A stretch of 54,328 nt of DNA, taken from NCBI GenBank assembly GCA_027306885.1, contig DAHUYV010000041.1, positions 1 through 54,328 of the forward strand, given 5' to 3'. This DNA comes from Candidatus Dormiibacterota bacterium (GTDB lineage: Bacteria; Chloroflexota; Dormibacteria; Aeolococcales; Bog-877). A model generated the notes under the pieces. That model searched no databases. It was not told the DNA's origin and saw only the letters and a program-made list of their open reading frames with translations. Of the stretch, positions 36,221 through 44,113 are shown piece by piece. The translations under genes and the position numbers were made by a program. Each line of letters opens with the position of its first letter. Position 1 is the first letter of the stretch.

Positions 36221-37171
36221 TCAGGCCTCGCGCCAGCGCCAGTTCAGTCGGCTCCGAGCATGCCCCAGAAGCATCTCGAGCCGCTCCCTCAGCCCCCCTC
36301 CCTGGGCCGCGACGCCGGCAAGGAGCAGGGCCAGCCCCAGCCCGGCGAGCAATCCCAACTGCTGCTCTCCGACCAGGGCAGCCGTGACCAGGGCGAACCC
36401 GGGCTCGGTGGCCATCACCACCGCCGCCGCATCCGTCGAGAGGTGCTTCTGGGCAGCAGCCTGGACCGCGAAGCCGAAGGCGGAAGCCCCGAGAGCGGAG
36501 AAGACCATTGCGCCCGCCACCCCCGGGGTGGGCGTGGGCAGGCCCCCGGCGAACGGGAGCACCGGCATCAGCAACACCGCGACCATGAGGAGCTGGGCGC
36601 CTCCCAGGGCGGTCGCCGACAGCGACTGGCCGAGGCGCCCCACCAGGACCACCTGCAGGGCGAACGCGGCGGCCGAGATGATCTCCAACCCGATCCCCGC
36701 CATCTGGCCGACCTCTCCGACGCTGATCGAAGGCGAGGCCGCGTGGCACACCAGGATCGTCCCGGCGATCGCCAGGGCGGAGCTCACCACCACCCGGCGG
36801 TCGGGGGCACGCCCGGTCATCACCCACTCCCAGGCGGGAGCCAGCACCACCACCAGGCTGGTGAGGGTGGCCGCCACCCCCGCCGAGGCTCCGAGGGCCA
36901 ATCCCAGGGTCTGGGTGACGTACCCCACGGTTAGGGCCGCGCCGACCCCCGCCAGACTGCGCCGGGGGACCCGACGCCACTCCGGCCGGCTGGAGGGCCG
37001 GACGTAGGCGATCGCCATCAGGGCGGCCCCGCCCAGGACGAAGCGGAGGAAGAGGAACCCGACGACCGGGTATGCGGCCACCGCCGCCCGCACCACCACG
37101 AAGCTGGCGCCCCACAGGGCCACCACGAGAAGAAGTGCCGCCGCCGCCGCCTGAGGCCGGCTCGGACGCAT
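36221..37171 (-). CDS. EamA/DMT family transporter
   Basis: The 316-residue protein has ten membrane helices in two repeats. WGASFVVVRAAV opens the first EamA domain and a second repeat starts near residue 160. Family members export amino acids, drugs or metabolites. It is divergent from an Lrp/AsnC regulator, a common pairing for amino-acid exporters under control of that regulator. The ATG at 37171 starts directly before the first helix; an earlier in-frame start at 37261 would overlap the Lrp gene. Confidence 0.9.
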   Translation of the reverse strand: MRPSRPQAAAAALLLVVALWGASFVVVRAAVAAYPVVGFLFLRFVLGGAALMAIAYVRPSSRPEWRRVPRRSLAGVGAALTVGYVTQTLGLALGASAGVAATLTSLVVVLAPAWEWVMTGRAPDRRVVVSSALAIAGTILVCHAASPSISVGEVGQMAGIGLEIISAAAFALQVVLVGRLGQSLSATALGGAQLLMVAVLLMPVLPFAGGLPTPTPGVAGAMVFSALGASAFGFAVQAAAQKHLSTDAAAVVMATEPGFALVTAALVGEQQLGLLAGLGLALLLAGVAAQGGGLRERLEMLLGHARSRLNWRWREA

Positions 37172-37204
37172 TCCAGCTATCCTTCGGGTTGAGAAGGTCC
37201 AGCC

Positions 37205-37214
37205 CCAGATCTGG
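37205..37214 (+). promoter_or_regulatory. Palindrome CCAGATCTGG, possible Lrp-type operator
   Basis: A perfect 10-base palindrome sits midway in the 81-base gap between the EamA and Lrp genes, with AT-rich sequence to its right (TATCTT at 37232-37237 may be the Lrp gene's -10). Confidence 0.35.
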
Positions 37215-37252
37215 TTCAGATTCATACCCCATATCTTCACCAGGAGGCGACA

Positions 37253-37756
37253 ATGACGCAAATAGGCCGAAGTAAATTCGGTTCACGGTCAGCGATCGGG
37301 GAGCTGGACGAAAGCGATTCGAAGATCCTGCGGGCCCTGCAGTCCAACGCCCGCACCACGCTGGCGGACGTGGGCCGAGCGGCGGGGCTGGCCCCTTCCT
37401 CGGTCCACGAGCGGCTGCGGCGGTTGCAGCGCGACGGGGTGATCCGGGGCTGGACGCTGGAGTTGGACCCAAGGGAGGTGGGGCGCCCGGTCACGGCGTT
37501 CGTCGGGGTGGAGGCCGATGTGACGGGTGGGAGCCTGGCGGGTCGGCTGCGACAGCGCTGCGAGATCGACGAGTGCCACGACATCGCCGGCGATCTCTCG
37601 TTCTTCCTCAAGGTGAGAGCCGCCGACACCGAGGCGCTCCTGGAGCTGGTCGACTGGATCAGGGAGCTGCCCGGAGTCCGTCAGACCCGCACCACCGTCG
37701 TGCTCAAGACTGAATTCGAGCGCCAGGTGTGGCTCGGTCCAGCCCCGGCCGGGTGA
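37253..37756 (+). CDS. Lrp/AsnC family transcriptional regulator
   Basis: The 167-residue protein has an N-terminal helix-turn-helix (DSKILRALQSNARTTLADVG, then LAPSSVHERLRRLQRDGVI) and a C-terminal ligand-binding RAM domain with VTGGSLAGRLRQR and DLSFFLKVRAADTEALL. Members sense amino acids. AGGAGGCGACA precedes the ATG. It probably controls itself and the divergent EamA exporter. Confidence 0.92.
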   Translation: MTQIGRSKFGSRSAIGELDESDSKILRALQSNARTTLADVGRAAGLAPSSVHERLRRLQRDGVIRGWTLELDPREVGRPVTAFVGVEADVTGGSLAGRLRQRCEIDECHDIAGDLSFFLKVRAADTEALLELVDWIRELPGVRQTRTTVVLKTEFERQVWLGPAPAG

Positions 37757-37769
37757 GCCGGGGCGCCGG

Positions 37770-38588
37770 TCAGCTCCCCTGGAAATGGGGCTGGCGCCTC
37801 TCCCGGAATGCGGCCAGCCCCTCTCGGAAGTCGCTGGTTCGAGCCGCGGCCTGCTGGAAGCGCGCCTCCAGTTCCAGCTGAGCCGTGAGCTCCCGTTCCA
37901 GCCCCCCGTAGATCAGCTCCTTGGTCATCCCCAGCGCCGAGGTCGCCCCGGCCGCCAGCTCCTTTGAGAACCGCCCGACCTCGGCGGCGAAGCTGTCGGC
38001 CGGGGCGACCCTCGTCACCAGACCAGCCCGCAGGGCCTGGTCCGCCGACAGCCGTTCCCCGGTGAGGGCCAGGTGCAGCGCCAACGAGGGGCCGAGGAGG
38101 CGGCCCAGGAAGTACGTGGCGCCGGAGTCCGGCACCAGCCCGATCTGGGCGAAGCCGCAGCTGAACCAGGCGGCATCCGAGCAGATCCGAAGGTCTGCGG
38201 CCAGGGCCAGGGAGAGGCCCGCTCCGGTGGCCAGCCCATTGACCGCCGCCAGCACCGGGATTGGAAGCCGGCGCAGGCCCAGGACCAGCGGGGTGTACCG
38301 CTCCCGGATCAGGCCCTCGATGTCCTCGGGGAGTTGGTCGTCACCACCCTTGCCCAGATACTGCCCGGCGCAGAACGCGCGCCCCGCGCCGGTCAGGACC
38401 AGGCAGCGGCAGCCCGGGTCGGCGGCCACCTCCTCCACCGCCGCGATGAGAGCCAGGCAGAGCTCGCGGTCCAGGGCGTTGAGGCGCTGGGGGCGGTTGA
38501 GCGTCAGGGTGGTGACGCTGCCGGTCTTCAGCCGAAGCAGAGCTGAGCCCTGCTGGCCAGGTGCGCCGGGGTCAGCTGGCGTTGGCAT
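37770..38588 (-). CDS. Enoyl-CoA hydratase/isomerase family protein
   Basis: The 272-residue crotonase-fold enzyme has TLNRPQRLNALDREL, the oxyanion-hole segments GAGRAFCAGQYL and VNGLATGAGLSLALAADLRI, and LVPDSGATYFLGRLLG. An aspartate (LVPDSG) takes the position that is glutamate in classic hydratases, as in PaaG/ECI-type isomerases. So isomerisation is as likely as hydration. It is convergent with the Lrp gene and divergent from the aminopeptidase. Confidence 0.87.
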   Translation of the reverse strand: MPTPADPGAPGQQGSALLRLKTGSVTTLTLNRPQRLNALDRELCLALIAAVEEVAADPGCRCLVLTGAGRAFCAGQYLGKGGDDQLPEDIEGLIRERYTPLVLGLRRLPIPVLAAVNGLATGAGLSLALAADLRICSDAAWFSCGFAQIGLVPDSGATYFLGRLLGPSLALHLALTGERLSADQALRAGLVTRVAPADSFAAEVGRFSKELAAGATSALGMTKELIYGGLERELTAQLELEARFQQAAARTSDFREGLAAFRERRQPHFQGS

Positions 38589-38594
38589 CCCGTC

Positions 38595-38600
38595 ATTGTG
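38595..38600 (-). promoter_or_regulatory. -10-like box CACAAT, leaderless start
   Basis: On the minus strand CACAAT ends 6 bases before the ATG at 38588. Confidence 0.4.
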
Positions 38601-38635
38601 GGGCAGGGGGACGGCGCTGGAAACCCTCTCAGTGG

Positions 38636-38641
38636 CAGAAT
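38636..38641 (+). promoter_or_regulatory. -10-like box CAGAAT, leaderless start
   Basis: CAGAAT ends 6 bases before the GTG at 38648; together with 38595 it forms a compact divergent promoter pair. Confidence 0.4.
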
Positions 38642-38647
38642 CGGGCG

Positions 38648-39940
38648 GTGACTCTGGGCACGCCTGAAGAGGAGGCCCTCGGCCTGCTGCGGTTCATCGC
38701 CGCCTCGCCGACGCCCTACCACGCCTGCCGGGAGGCGGCGGAGCGCCTGGCGGCGGTGGGGTTCACCGAGGCGCAGCTCGAATCCGAGTGGGCCGCCGGC
38801 GAGCGCCGCTTCGTGGTCCGAGGTGGCACCCTGATCGCCCTGTGGGTGCCTTCCGGAGCCTCCCCGGACCAAGGGGTCACCGTGGTCGGCGCCCATACCG
38901 ACAGCCCCAACTTGCGGCTCCGGCCGCGCCCGGACCTGGGCCGGGCGGGGTACCGCCAGCTGAGCGTGGAGGTGTACGGAGGGGCGCTGGTCAACTCGTG
39001 GCTGGATCGCGACCTGGGCGTCTCCGGAAGGGCCGTGGTCCGCGGGCCGGAGGGTCCGGAGACCAGGCTCTTCCAGGTCGACCGGCCGCTGGCACGACTG
39101 CCCCAGCTGGCGATCCATCTGGACCGGGAGGTGAACGAGAAGGGGGTCCGGCTCAACCGCCAGACCGAGGTCGTTCCGATCTGGGGCCTGGGAGAGGCCG
39201 CCGACCTGGACTTTGCCGCTTTCGTGGCCGGCGAGGTGGGAGTGGGCGAGGAGGCGGTGCTGGCCTGGGACGCCATGCTCCACCCGCTGGAGGCGCCCGC
39301 CCTCGCCGGCCGTGGTGGCGAGTTCGTGAGCGCTCCCCGCCTGGACAACCTGGGCTCGTCGTACTGCGGCGTGCGAGCGATGGTTGAGGTGGCGGAGTCC
39401 CGTTCAGCCCGCCGGCCGGTGGTGCTGGCGCTCTTCGATCACGAGGAGGTCGGGAGCGTATCGGCGCGGGGAGCCGGAGGAGCGCTGCTCCCCCAGGTGC
39501 TGGAGCAGCTGGGGCTGGGGATGGGGGGCGGCAGGGCGGAGTTCCTACGCTCCCTCGGTCGCACGACGGTCCTCTCGGTGGACATGGCCCACGCCGCCCA
39601 CCCCAACTACCTGGACCACTATGAGCCAGCCCACCTTCTCCAGCTCAACTCGGGTCCGGCGATCAAGACCAACGCCAACCAGCGCTACGCCACCGACGCC
39701 GAGACCGGTGGACGATTCGCCTTGGCCTGTGAGGATGCCGGGGTGCCGTTCCAGTGGTACTCGAGCCGGGGGGATATGCCCTGCGGCTCAACCATCGGGC
39801 CTAGCCTCGCGGCGAGGCTGGGTGCAGCCACGGTGGACGTGGGGATCCCCCAGCTCGCGATGCATTCCGCGCGGGAGATGGCCGGCTCGCAGGACCCTTC
39901 TCACCTGATCCGGGCGATGCTGGCCTTCATCGCCACCTGA
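38648..39940 (+). CDS. M18 family aminopeptidase
   Basis: The 430-residue dinuclear zinc aminopeptidase has FIAASPTPYHACREA, GAHTDSPNLRLRPRPD (metal His/Asp), RQTEVVPIWG, ALFDHEEVGSVSARG (catalytic glutamate and metal ligand), DMAHAAHPNYLDHYEP and a last metal histidine in QLAMHSAREM. It resembles bacterial aspartyl aminopeptidase ApeB. The GTG start is supported by the -10-like box. Confidence 0.93.
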   Translation: MTLGTPEEEALGLLRFIAASPTPYHACREAAERLAAVGFTEAQLESEWAAGERRFVVRGGTLIALWVPSGASPDQGVTVVGAHTDSPNLRLRPRPDLGRAGYRQLSVEVYGGALVNSWLDRDLGVSGRAVVRGPEGPETRLFQVDRPLARLPQLAIHLDREVNEKGVRLNRQTEVVPIWGLGEAADLDFAAFVAGEVGVGEEAVLAWDAMLHPLEAPALAGRGGEFVSAPRLDNLGSSYCGVRAMVEVAESRSARRPVVLALFDHEEVGSVSARGAGGALLPQVLEQLGLGMGGGRAEFLRSLGRTTVLSVDMAHAAHPNYLDHYEPAHLLQLNSGPAIKTNANQRYATDAETGGRFALACEDAGVPFQWYSSRGDMPCGSTIGPSLAARLGAATVDVGIPQLAMHSAREMAGSQDPSHLIRAMLAFIAT

Positions 39941-39950
39941 ACCGCCGCGC

Positions 39951-41390
39951 TCAGGCTCCGGAGACCGCGACCACTCCGCTGTTGGTGCCGACGTACAGGT
40001 CGGGCCCGATGAGGGTGGGGCTCACGAAGTGGGGCACCGAGCCCACCGCGACCGCGGCCCGGGTCGCCCCGCTGCCCTGATCCAGGGCGTACACGGTCCC
40101 GGTTGCGGTGTCGACGCTCCAGACGCAGCCTCCGCCCAGCACCGGCGGCCCGTTCGCCCCCGAGGAGGTTTGCCATCCGACCGACAAGGAGCCGGACGCA
40201 GCCACCGAGATCGACTCCACCCCGTTGGCGCAGGGCAGGAACACGGTGTCGCCGGAGACCGCCGTGCCCCCAAAGGCCATCTGCCCGCCGCAGGTGACGG
40301 CGCTGGCCACCTGGCCGCCAATTCCGCCAAGGCCGGACTGGCGGAGCACGTACCCCTCGCCTCCCTTGCCGGCGATGAAGACCAACCCACCCGGCAGGAG
40401 GGTCGGCGACACCGAGCCGAGGTCGAGATCATTGGCGTTCTCGTACGCCCAGCGGGCGGGGGCGAAGGCGGAGATCAGGGTGAGCGTCGGGGAGAACTCG
40501 AGCACCGAGTCGGTGTGATCCCAGGCGCCCGAGGTGGCGGCGCCGTTCCCGGTGGAGACGTACACGTCCCCTGAGGAGTCCACAACCGGCCCTCCGGTGG
40601 CCCAGACAGCTCCCTCACGGGAGGTGGGGACCACATATTGGAGGGTGGGGCCGTTGCCCCCGGTGGGGACTGCTAAGAGCGCCCCGCGGTACTGGGAGCA
40701 GTCCCCGTCCAGCCCCCCGAAGCCGATGTAGACGAAGCCGTTGGCCACCGCCAGCGCCGGGCGCTGCTGAACTGCGGCGGGATTCTCGGAAGGGATCTGG
40801 ATGTCCACCCGGCGTGACCACCGCACCGCACCGGTGAAGGGGTCCAGTCCGTATAGGACGTGCAGGAAGCCCTGTTGCTCAGCGACCGCGAAGACGGTCT
40901 GGGTCAGGGGATCGTAGGCCGGGGTGCCGGTGATGCCAAGGGGCAGGATGTCGCCGCAGGGGAGGCCCCCGGTGACCGGGGTCGCGAGGTGGCTCCGCCA
41001 GAGCACCGAACCGGTGGACGAGTTCAGGGCGTATAGGCTGTCGTTCTCGGTGGCGACCACGATCTCACCGCCGATGTCCAGGGGCTCGCCGTACACCGCG
41101 CCGTCCAGATGGGAGCGCCAAGCCACCGAGAGGGTGCCGGGGGCGGGGGTGTCGGGCGACACGCCGGTTCGCTGCGGGTTCTGGTGGTACACCGGCCAGA
41201 GGGCGGATACCAGCGGGCTCGCCAAGGGGGAGGGGAGGGGGGCCAGGGAAGCGCTGGGGCTGGGGGCCGCCGGATGGTGGACGGCGGGCTGCCCACAGGC
41301 GGTGATGAGGACTGCCAGCGCCACCGGACCGGCCAGCGTCGCACCTGCACGACCCGACGCCAGCGCTGTCAAGCGGGAACCGAGCTTCAC
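39951..41390 (-). CDS. PQQ-like beta-propeller lipoprotein
   Basis: The 479-residue protein has a lipoprotein signal (AVLITAC, lipid cysteine at residue 32), a Pro/Ser-rich linker, and repeated blades ending in patterns such as SLYALNSSTGSVLWRS, VLYGLDPFTGAVRWS and VYALDQGSGATR. These repeats form an outer-surface beta-propeller resembling PQQ dehydrogenases or BamB, but no catalytic residues stand out. GTG 41390 is chosen: TACACT ends 7 bases before it, and the earlier in-frame start at 41522 would overlap tRNA-Cys. Confidence 0.85.
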   Translation of the reverse strand: MKLGSRLTALASGRAGATLAGPVALAVLITACGQPAVHHPAAPSPSASLAPLPSPLASPLVSALWPVYHQNPQRTGVSPDTPAPGTLSVAWRSHLDGAVYGEPLDIGGEIVVATENDSLYALNSSTGSVLWRSHLATPVTGGLPCGDILPLGITGTPAYDPLTQTVFAVAEQQGFLHVLYGLDPFTGAVRWSRRVDIQIPSENPAAVQQRPALAVANGFVYIGFGGLDGDCSQYRGALLAVPTGGNGPTLQYVVPTSREGAVWATGGPVVDSSGDVYVSTGNGAATSGAWDHTDSVLEFSPTLTLISAFAPARWAYENANDLDLGSVSPTLLPGGLVFIAGKGGEGYVLRQSGLGGIGGQVASAVTCGGQMAFGGTAVSGDTVFLPCANGVESISVAASGSLSVGWQTSSGANGPPVLGGGCVWSVDTATGTVYALDQGSGATRAAVAVGSVPHFVSPTLIGPDLYVGTNSGVVAVSGA

Positions 41391-41397
41391 CAGGCCC

Positions 41398-41403
41398 AGT
41401 GTA
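41398..41403 (-). promoter_or_regulatory. -10 box TACACT, leaderless start
   Basis: On the minus strand TACACT ends 7 bases before the GTG at 41390. Confidence 0.5.
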
Positions 41404-41445
41404 GGCGTGGGCCGCGAGCGGCTCGGAGGGGCTGGGCGGGCCGGG

Positions 41446-41451
41446 TACAAT
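41446..41451 (+). promoter_or_regulatory. -10 box TACAAT of tRNA-Cys
   Basis: TACAAT lies 15 bases before the mature 5' end of tRNA-Cys, allowing a short 5' leader for RNase P. Confidence 0.55.
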
Positions 41452-41466
41452 GCCCCAGGGGAGCTG

Positions 41467-41540
41467 GGCGACTTAGCCAAGTGGTAAGGCAGCGGTCTGC
41501 AAAACCGCGATCCCGGGTTCAATTCCCGGAGTCGCCTCCA
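41467..41540 (+). tRNA. tRNA-Cys (GCA)
   Basis: Acceptor GGCGACT pairs with AGTCGCC; D stem GCC/GGC; anticodon stem GCGGT/ACCGC with loop CTGCAAA (anticodon GCA at 41499-41501); T stem CCGGG/CCCGG. The discriminator is T, the identity base of tRNA-Cys, and CCA is encoded (41538-41540). Confidence 0.97.
41510..41540 (+). other. Candidate left attachment site (tRNA-Cys 3' end)
   Basis: An integrase gene begins its 3' end 86 bases downstream and reads toward the tRNA, the usual arrangement where an element inserted into a tRNA 3' end and restored the gene. No second copy of this T-arm/acceptor sequence was seen to the right within the window. Confidence 0.45.
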
Positions 41541-41626
41541 GCAGATTTGAGATCAGGAAGGCCCATCTGGGGCTCTGGTCAGCATGTGTTTTCCGGTCAT
41601 GACAGCTACCTTGACAGCAACGTGGC

Positions 41627-42784
41627 TCAGCGACTGCCCACCGAGTCACCATCATCCTTCGGTCCCAGGAGCTCCTCGATGGCCCGGGCCGCCTCTTGGT
41701 GCATCGCCTCGGTGCTGTGCGAGTAGAGATCGAGGGTGATCCCCACCGTGGCATGGCCGAGCAGATCGGCTGCCACCTTCGGGTGGACCCCTTGGCTGAG
41801 CATCAGCGTCGCCGCCGTGTGCCGGAGGTCGTGGAAGCGGATTCGGGGAAGGCCGGCTCGAACCAGCAGGGGGTCGAAATTGCGTTTCACCACGTGGTCA
41901 CGCTGGAGGGGCCCGCCCACCACGTTGGTGAACACCAGGTCGGACTCCCGCCACTGGTCTCCGGCCATCTCTCGCTCATGCCTCTGCGCCCTCCGGTGCT
42001 GCTGGAGGGCGGAGACAGCGATGGGTGTAAGGATTACCTGGCGGCGCGATCGAAGGGTCTTCGGCTCGGTGATCGTGAGGCCGGCTCCCCGAATCCGCTG
42101 GAGGCTGCAGGTCACGGCCAGCCTCCCTGTGTCAAGATCCACCTCTCGCCAGTGGAGTCCCAACAGTTCGCCTTGGCGCATGCCCGTGGTCACCGCGAGC
42201 ACCCACACCGCCTCGAGGCGGTCCCCGCGTGCCGTCGCCAGCAGGTTGCGAACTTGTGCTGGGCTGAAGGTCTGCATCTCATGGCGCACCATCCGTGGTG
42301 GGTCAACCAACGCCGCTGGGTTCCGGGCGATGACTCCCCACCGCTCAGCCTGGGCTAATGCCCTGTGAAGGACCGCGTGGAGGTGACTCACGGTGGTGGG
42401 GGACAGCCCCTTCTGGAGGGCTTCTGTAAAGCAGAGCTGGATACGTTCAGGGCCGAGTTGGGCGACCTGGACCCGCCCGAGTGTGGGTAGCGCATGGAGG
42501 CGGATGAGTTCCTCATAACGTTGCCAGGTTCGAGGCCGAAGCTGGGGCCTGACGGTTTCCAGCCATTCCAGGAGATAGGCCTGGGTGGTCCCCGCCAAGC
42601 GGGGAGCACGGTCCCCGTGATCTTGAGACTGGAGCAGTTCTCGAAGCTTGCGAGAGGCCTCCGTTCGGGTCCGGGTATATCGGAACTGGCGGCGGCCATT
42701 GGGCCAAGCGACCTGGGCGACCCAGCGTCCGTCGGACCGCTGGTAGACCGAGCCTTCCCCGTTGGCACGCTTGTGACCAGGCAT
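41627..42784 (-). CDS. Tyrosine recombinase (phage/ICE-type integrase)
   Basis: The 385-residue protein has an N-terminal arm-type domain (GEGSVYQRSDGRWVAQV), a SAM-like core-binding region, and the catalytic domain with arginine 203 (TGMRQGELLGLHW), the H318-x-x-R321 box (HDLRHTAATLM), H344 (LGHATVGITLDLY) and tyrosine 354. All catalytic residues are present, so it is probably active. ATG 42784 is chosen over an upstream TTG because TACTCT ends 7 bases before it. It mobilises an element through the adjacent tRNA-Cys. Confidence 0.94.
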   Translation of the reverse strand: MPGHKRANGEGSVYQRSDGRWVAQVAWPNGRRQFRYTRTRTEASRKLRELLQSQDHGDRAPRLAGTTQAYLLEWLETVRPQLRPRTWQRYEELIRLHALPTLGRVQVAQLGPERIQLCFTEALQKGLSPTTVSHLHAVLHRALAQAERWGVIARNPAALVDPPRMVRHEMQTFSPAQVRNLLATARGDRLEAVWVLAVTTGMRQGELLGLHWREVDLDTGRLAVTCSLQRIRGAGLTITEPKTLRSRRQVILTPIAVSALQQHRRAQRHEREMAGDQWRESDLVFTNVVGGPLQRDHVVKRNFDPLLVRAGLPRIRFHDLRHTAATLMLSQGVHPKVAADLLGHATVGITLDLYSHSTEAMHQEAARAIEELLGPKDDGDSVGSR

Positions 42785-42791
42785 CCTCAAG

Positions 42792-42797
42792 AGAGTA
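42792..42797 (-). promoter_or_regulatory. -10 box TACTCT, leaderless start of the integrase
   Basis: On the minus strand TACTCT ends 7 bases before the ATG at 42784; the accessory gene thus follows the same start rule as the core genes. Confidence 0.45.
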
Positions 42798-42927
42798 GAT
42801 CACAGATGCGGCCGTGCGGCCGTGCGGCCCGCAGCCCACAAGGTCGACCGGCATGGCACCACAGCCAGCGGCGACGTCGTCAGCCGATCGATGGCGCTTC
42901 GTGTACCCATCAGAATCGAGATCGCAT

Positions 42928-43320
42928 GGCGGCAGCGGTGGCTACATCACCGGCTGCGCCGAGGTCCTCAAGCCGCGGTGGCCAGGACTCAAGGTCTACG
43001 CGGTGGAGCCGACACTCTCCCCGGTCCTCTCCGGCGGGACTCACGGGAACCACCCGATTTAGGTGTGAGGGGCGGGCTTCATCCCGGGAGTCATGCGCCC
43101 GGACCTGCCGGACCGAATCATCCAGGTGGCCCCGGAGGACGCCTTCGCCTACGCCGAGCGGTCAGCGCGCGAGGAGGGAATCCTGGTCGGGGTCTCGTCC
43201 GGCGCGTCGCTGACCGCTGTCGCCTCGCTGGTGCCGGAGATGGCTGATGGCGTCCGGGTCCTCACCTTCGCCTACGACAGTGCCGAGCGATACCTCCCGG
43301 TCGAGGCCCTGGTTGGGTGA
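42928..43320 (+). pseudogene. Decayed 3' fragment of a cysteine synthase (CysK) gene
   Basis: One frame reads [28 protein letters not shown], then stop codons TAG (43060) and TGA (43066) exactly where functional CysK has the 'H-K-I-x-G-I-GAGFIP' segment, and continues GAGFIPGVMRPDLPDRIIQV and EEGILVGVSSGASLTAV to ERYLPVEALVG. The first ~170 residues, including the PLP lysine region, are missing. This is a relic, not an active enzyme. It sits just behind the integrase, suggesting past gain or loss of sequence at this site. Confidence 0.8.
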
Positions 43321-44095
43321 GGTAGAGGCGCGGCCCCTCCTCCAGAGTGCAACCCCTGCCTTGCGCGGCCAGCCCATCAGCAGCCCGCCTTCCAGCGGCT
43401 CCAGAGGACTTGGTAGAAGGCGCGCACCGGAAATTGAGCGGACCCGGAGCCCAGGGGGCCAGGATCCTGGCTGGTGGCACCTCCGGGCGATCAAACGGTG
43501 ATCGGCGGCCCCGTGTCCGCCGGTCCATCCGGACCTTGGTCGTGCCGCTCGGCAGCCTCGGGGTCTGCCCTCGCCCGGGCCCACTCCTGGCCCACGGACA
43601 GTTGCTCGCGGCGGCACACGACCGAGTCGGGGGACAGCAGCAGCTCCAAATACCGGCCGAGTTGATCGTGACCAATCTCGCACCGCGAGCATAGCGCCCG
43701 CGGACGACGGCCAGTGGCTCCTCCTGCGGCGCGGCCGGGGGTTAGCCTTGCACGATCCGGGCCGCTCGCGGCGGACCCCCGCCGTCTCCGGACCGGAATC
43801 CGAGGGCCCGGATCAACGTCCAGGCCACAAATGCGAAGCCGCGGAACATGGCCAGGGGCATCAGGACCGTGAGCGGCCACCGCCAGGAACCCGGCTCGGA
43901 GCCCCACATCATGACCGCAGCCCCCCATTCACCGCCCACCCGACCTTCCCCGGCGCGCCATGTCGGTGGCCGCCGAGCCCTGGCGCCATGCCCGCGGCAT
44001 CGCCACCGGCAGTCACCGCGAACTCCTGCTTCGATCACCTGATCGTCCTCGTCCGACGGCCGCCCAGGACCCGGTTGCGAGCTACACCGGCACGG
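43321..44095 (+). other. Degenerate spacer between cysK relic and ArsR gene
   Basis: Apart from the SHOCT-type relic on the minus strand (43630-43912), no coherent frame is visible. The region looks like eroding DNA between the integrase end and the sulfur operon. Confidence 0.5.
43630..43912 (-). pseudogene. Frameshifted SHOCT-domain small membrane protein
   Basis: On the minus strand a start MMWGSEPGSW is followed by one membrane helix (WPLTVLMPLAMFRGFAFVAW) and a linker, then a frame change; a second frame gives PLAVVRGRYARG and a third gives EIGHDQLGRYLELL. Joined, these match the SHOCT pattern 'L-x-x-RYARGEI-x-x-x-x-F-x-x-L'. At least two frameshifts separate the parts, so the gene is broken (unless the sequence has errors). 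Confidence 0.55.
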
Positions 44096-44101
44096 TAGTA
44101 T
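44096..44101 (+). promoter_or_regulatory. -10 box TAGTAT of the sulfur operon
   Basis: TAGTAT ends 12 bases before the GTG at 44114, in a locally AT-rich stretch, so the leader would be very short. Confidence 0.45.
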
Positions 44102-44113
44102 CATCCAAAGATC

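Noticed and set aside
42808-42832. Repeated GCGGCCGT units near the integrase
   Set aside because: Only two or three 8-base units, no spacers; too short for CRISPR or a meaningful repeat.
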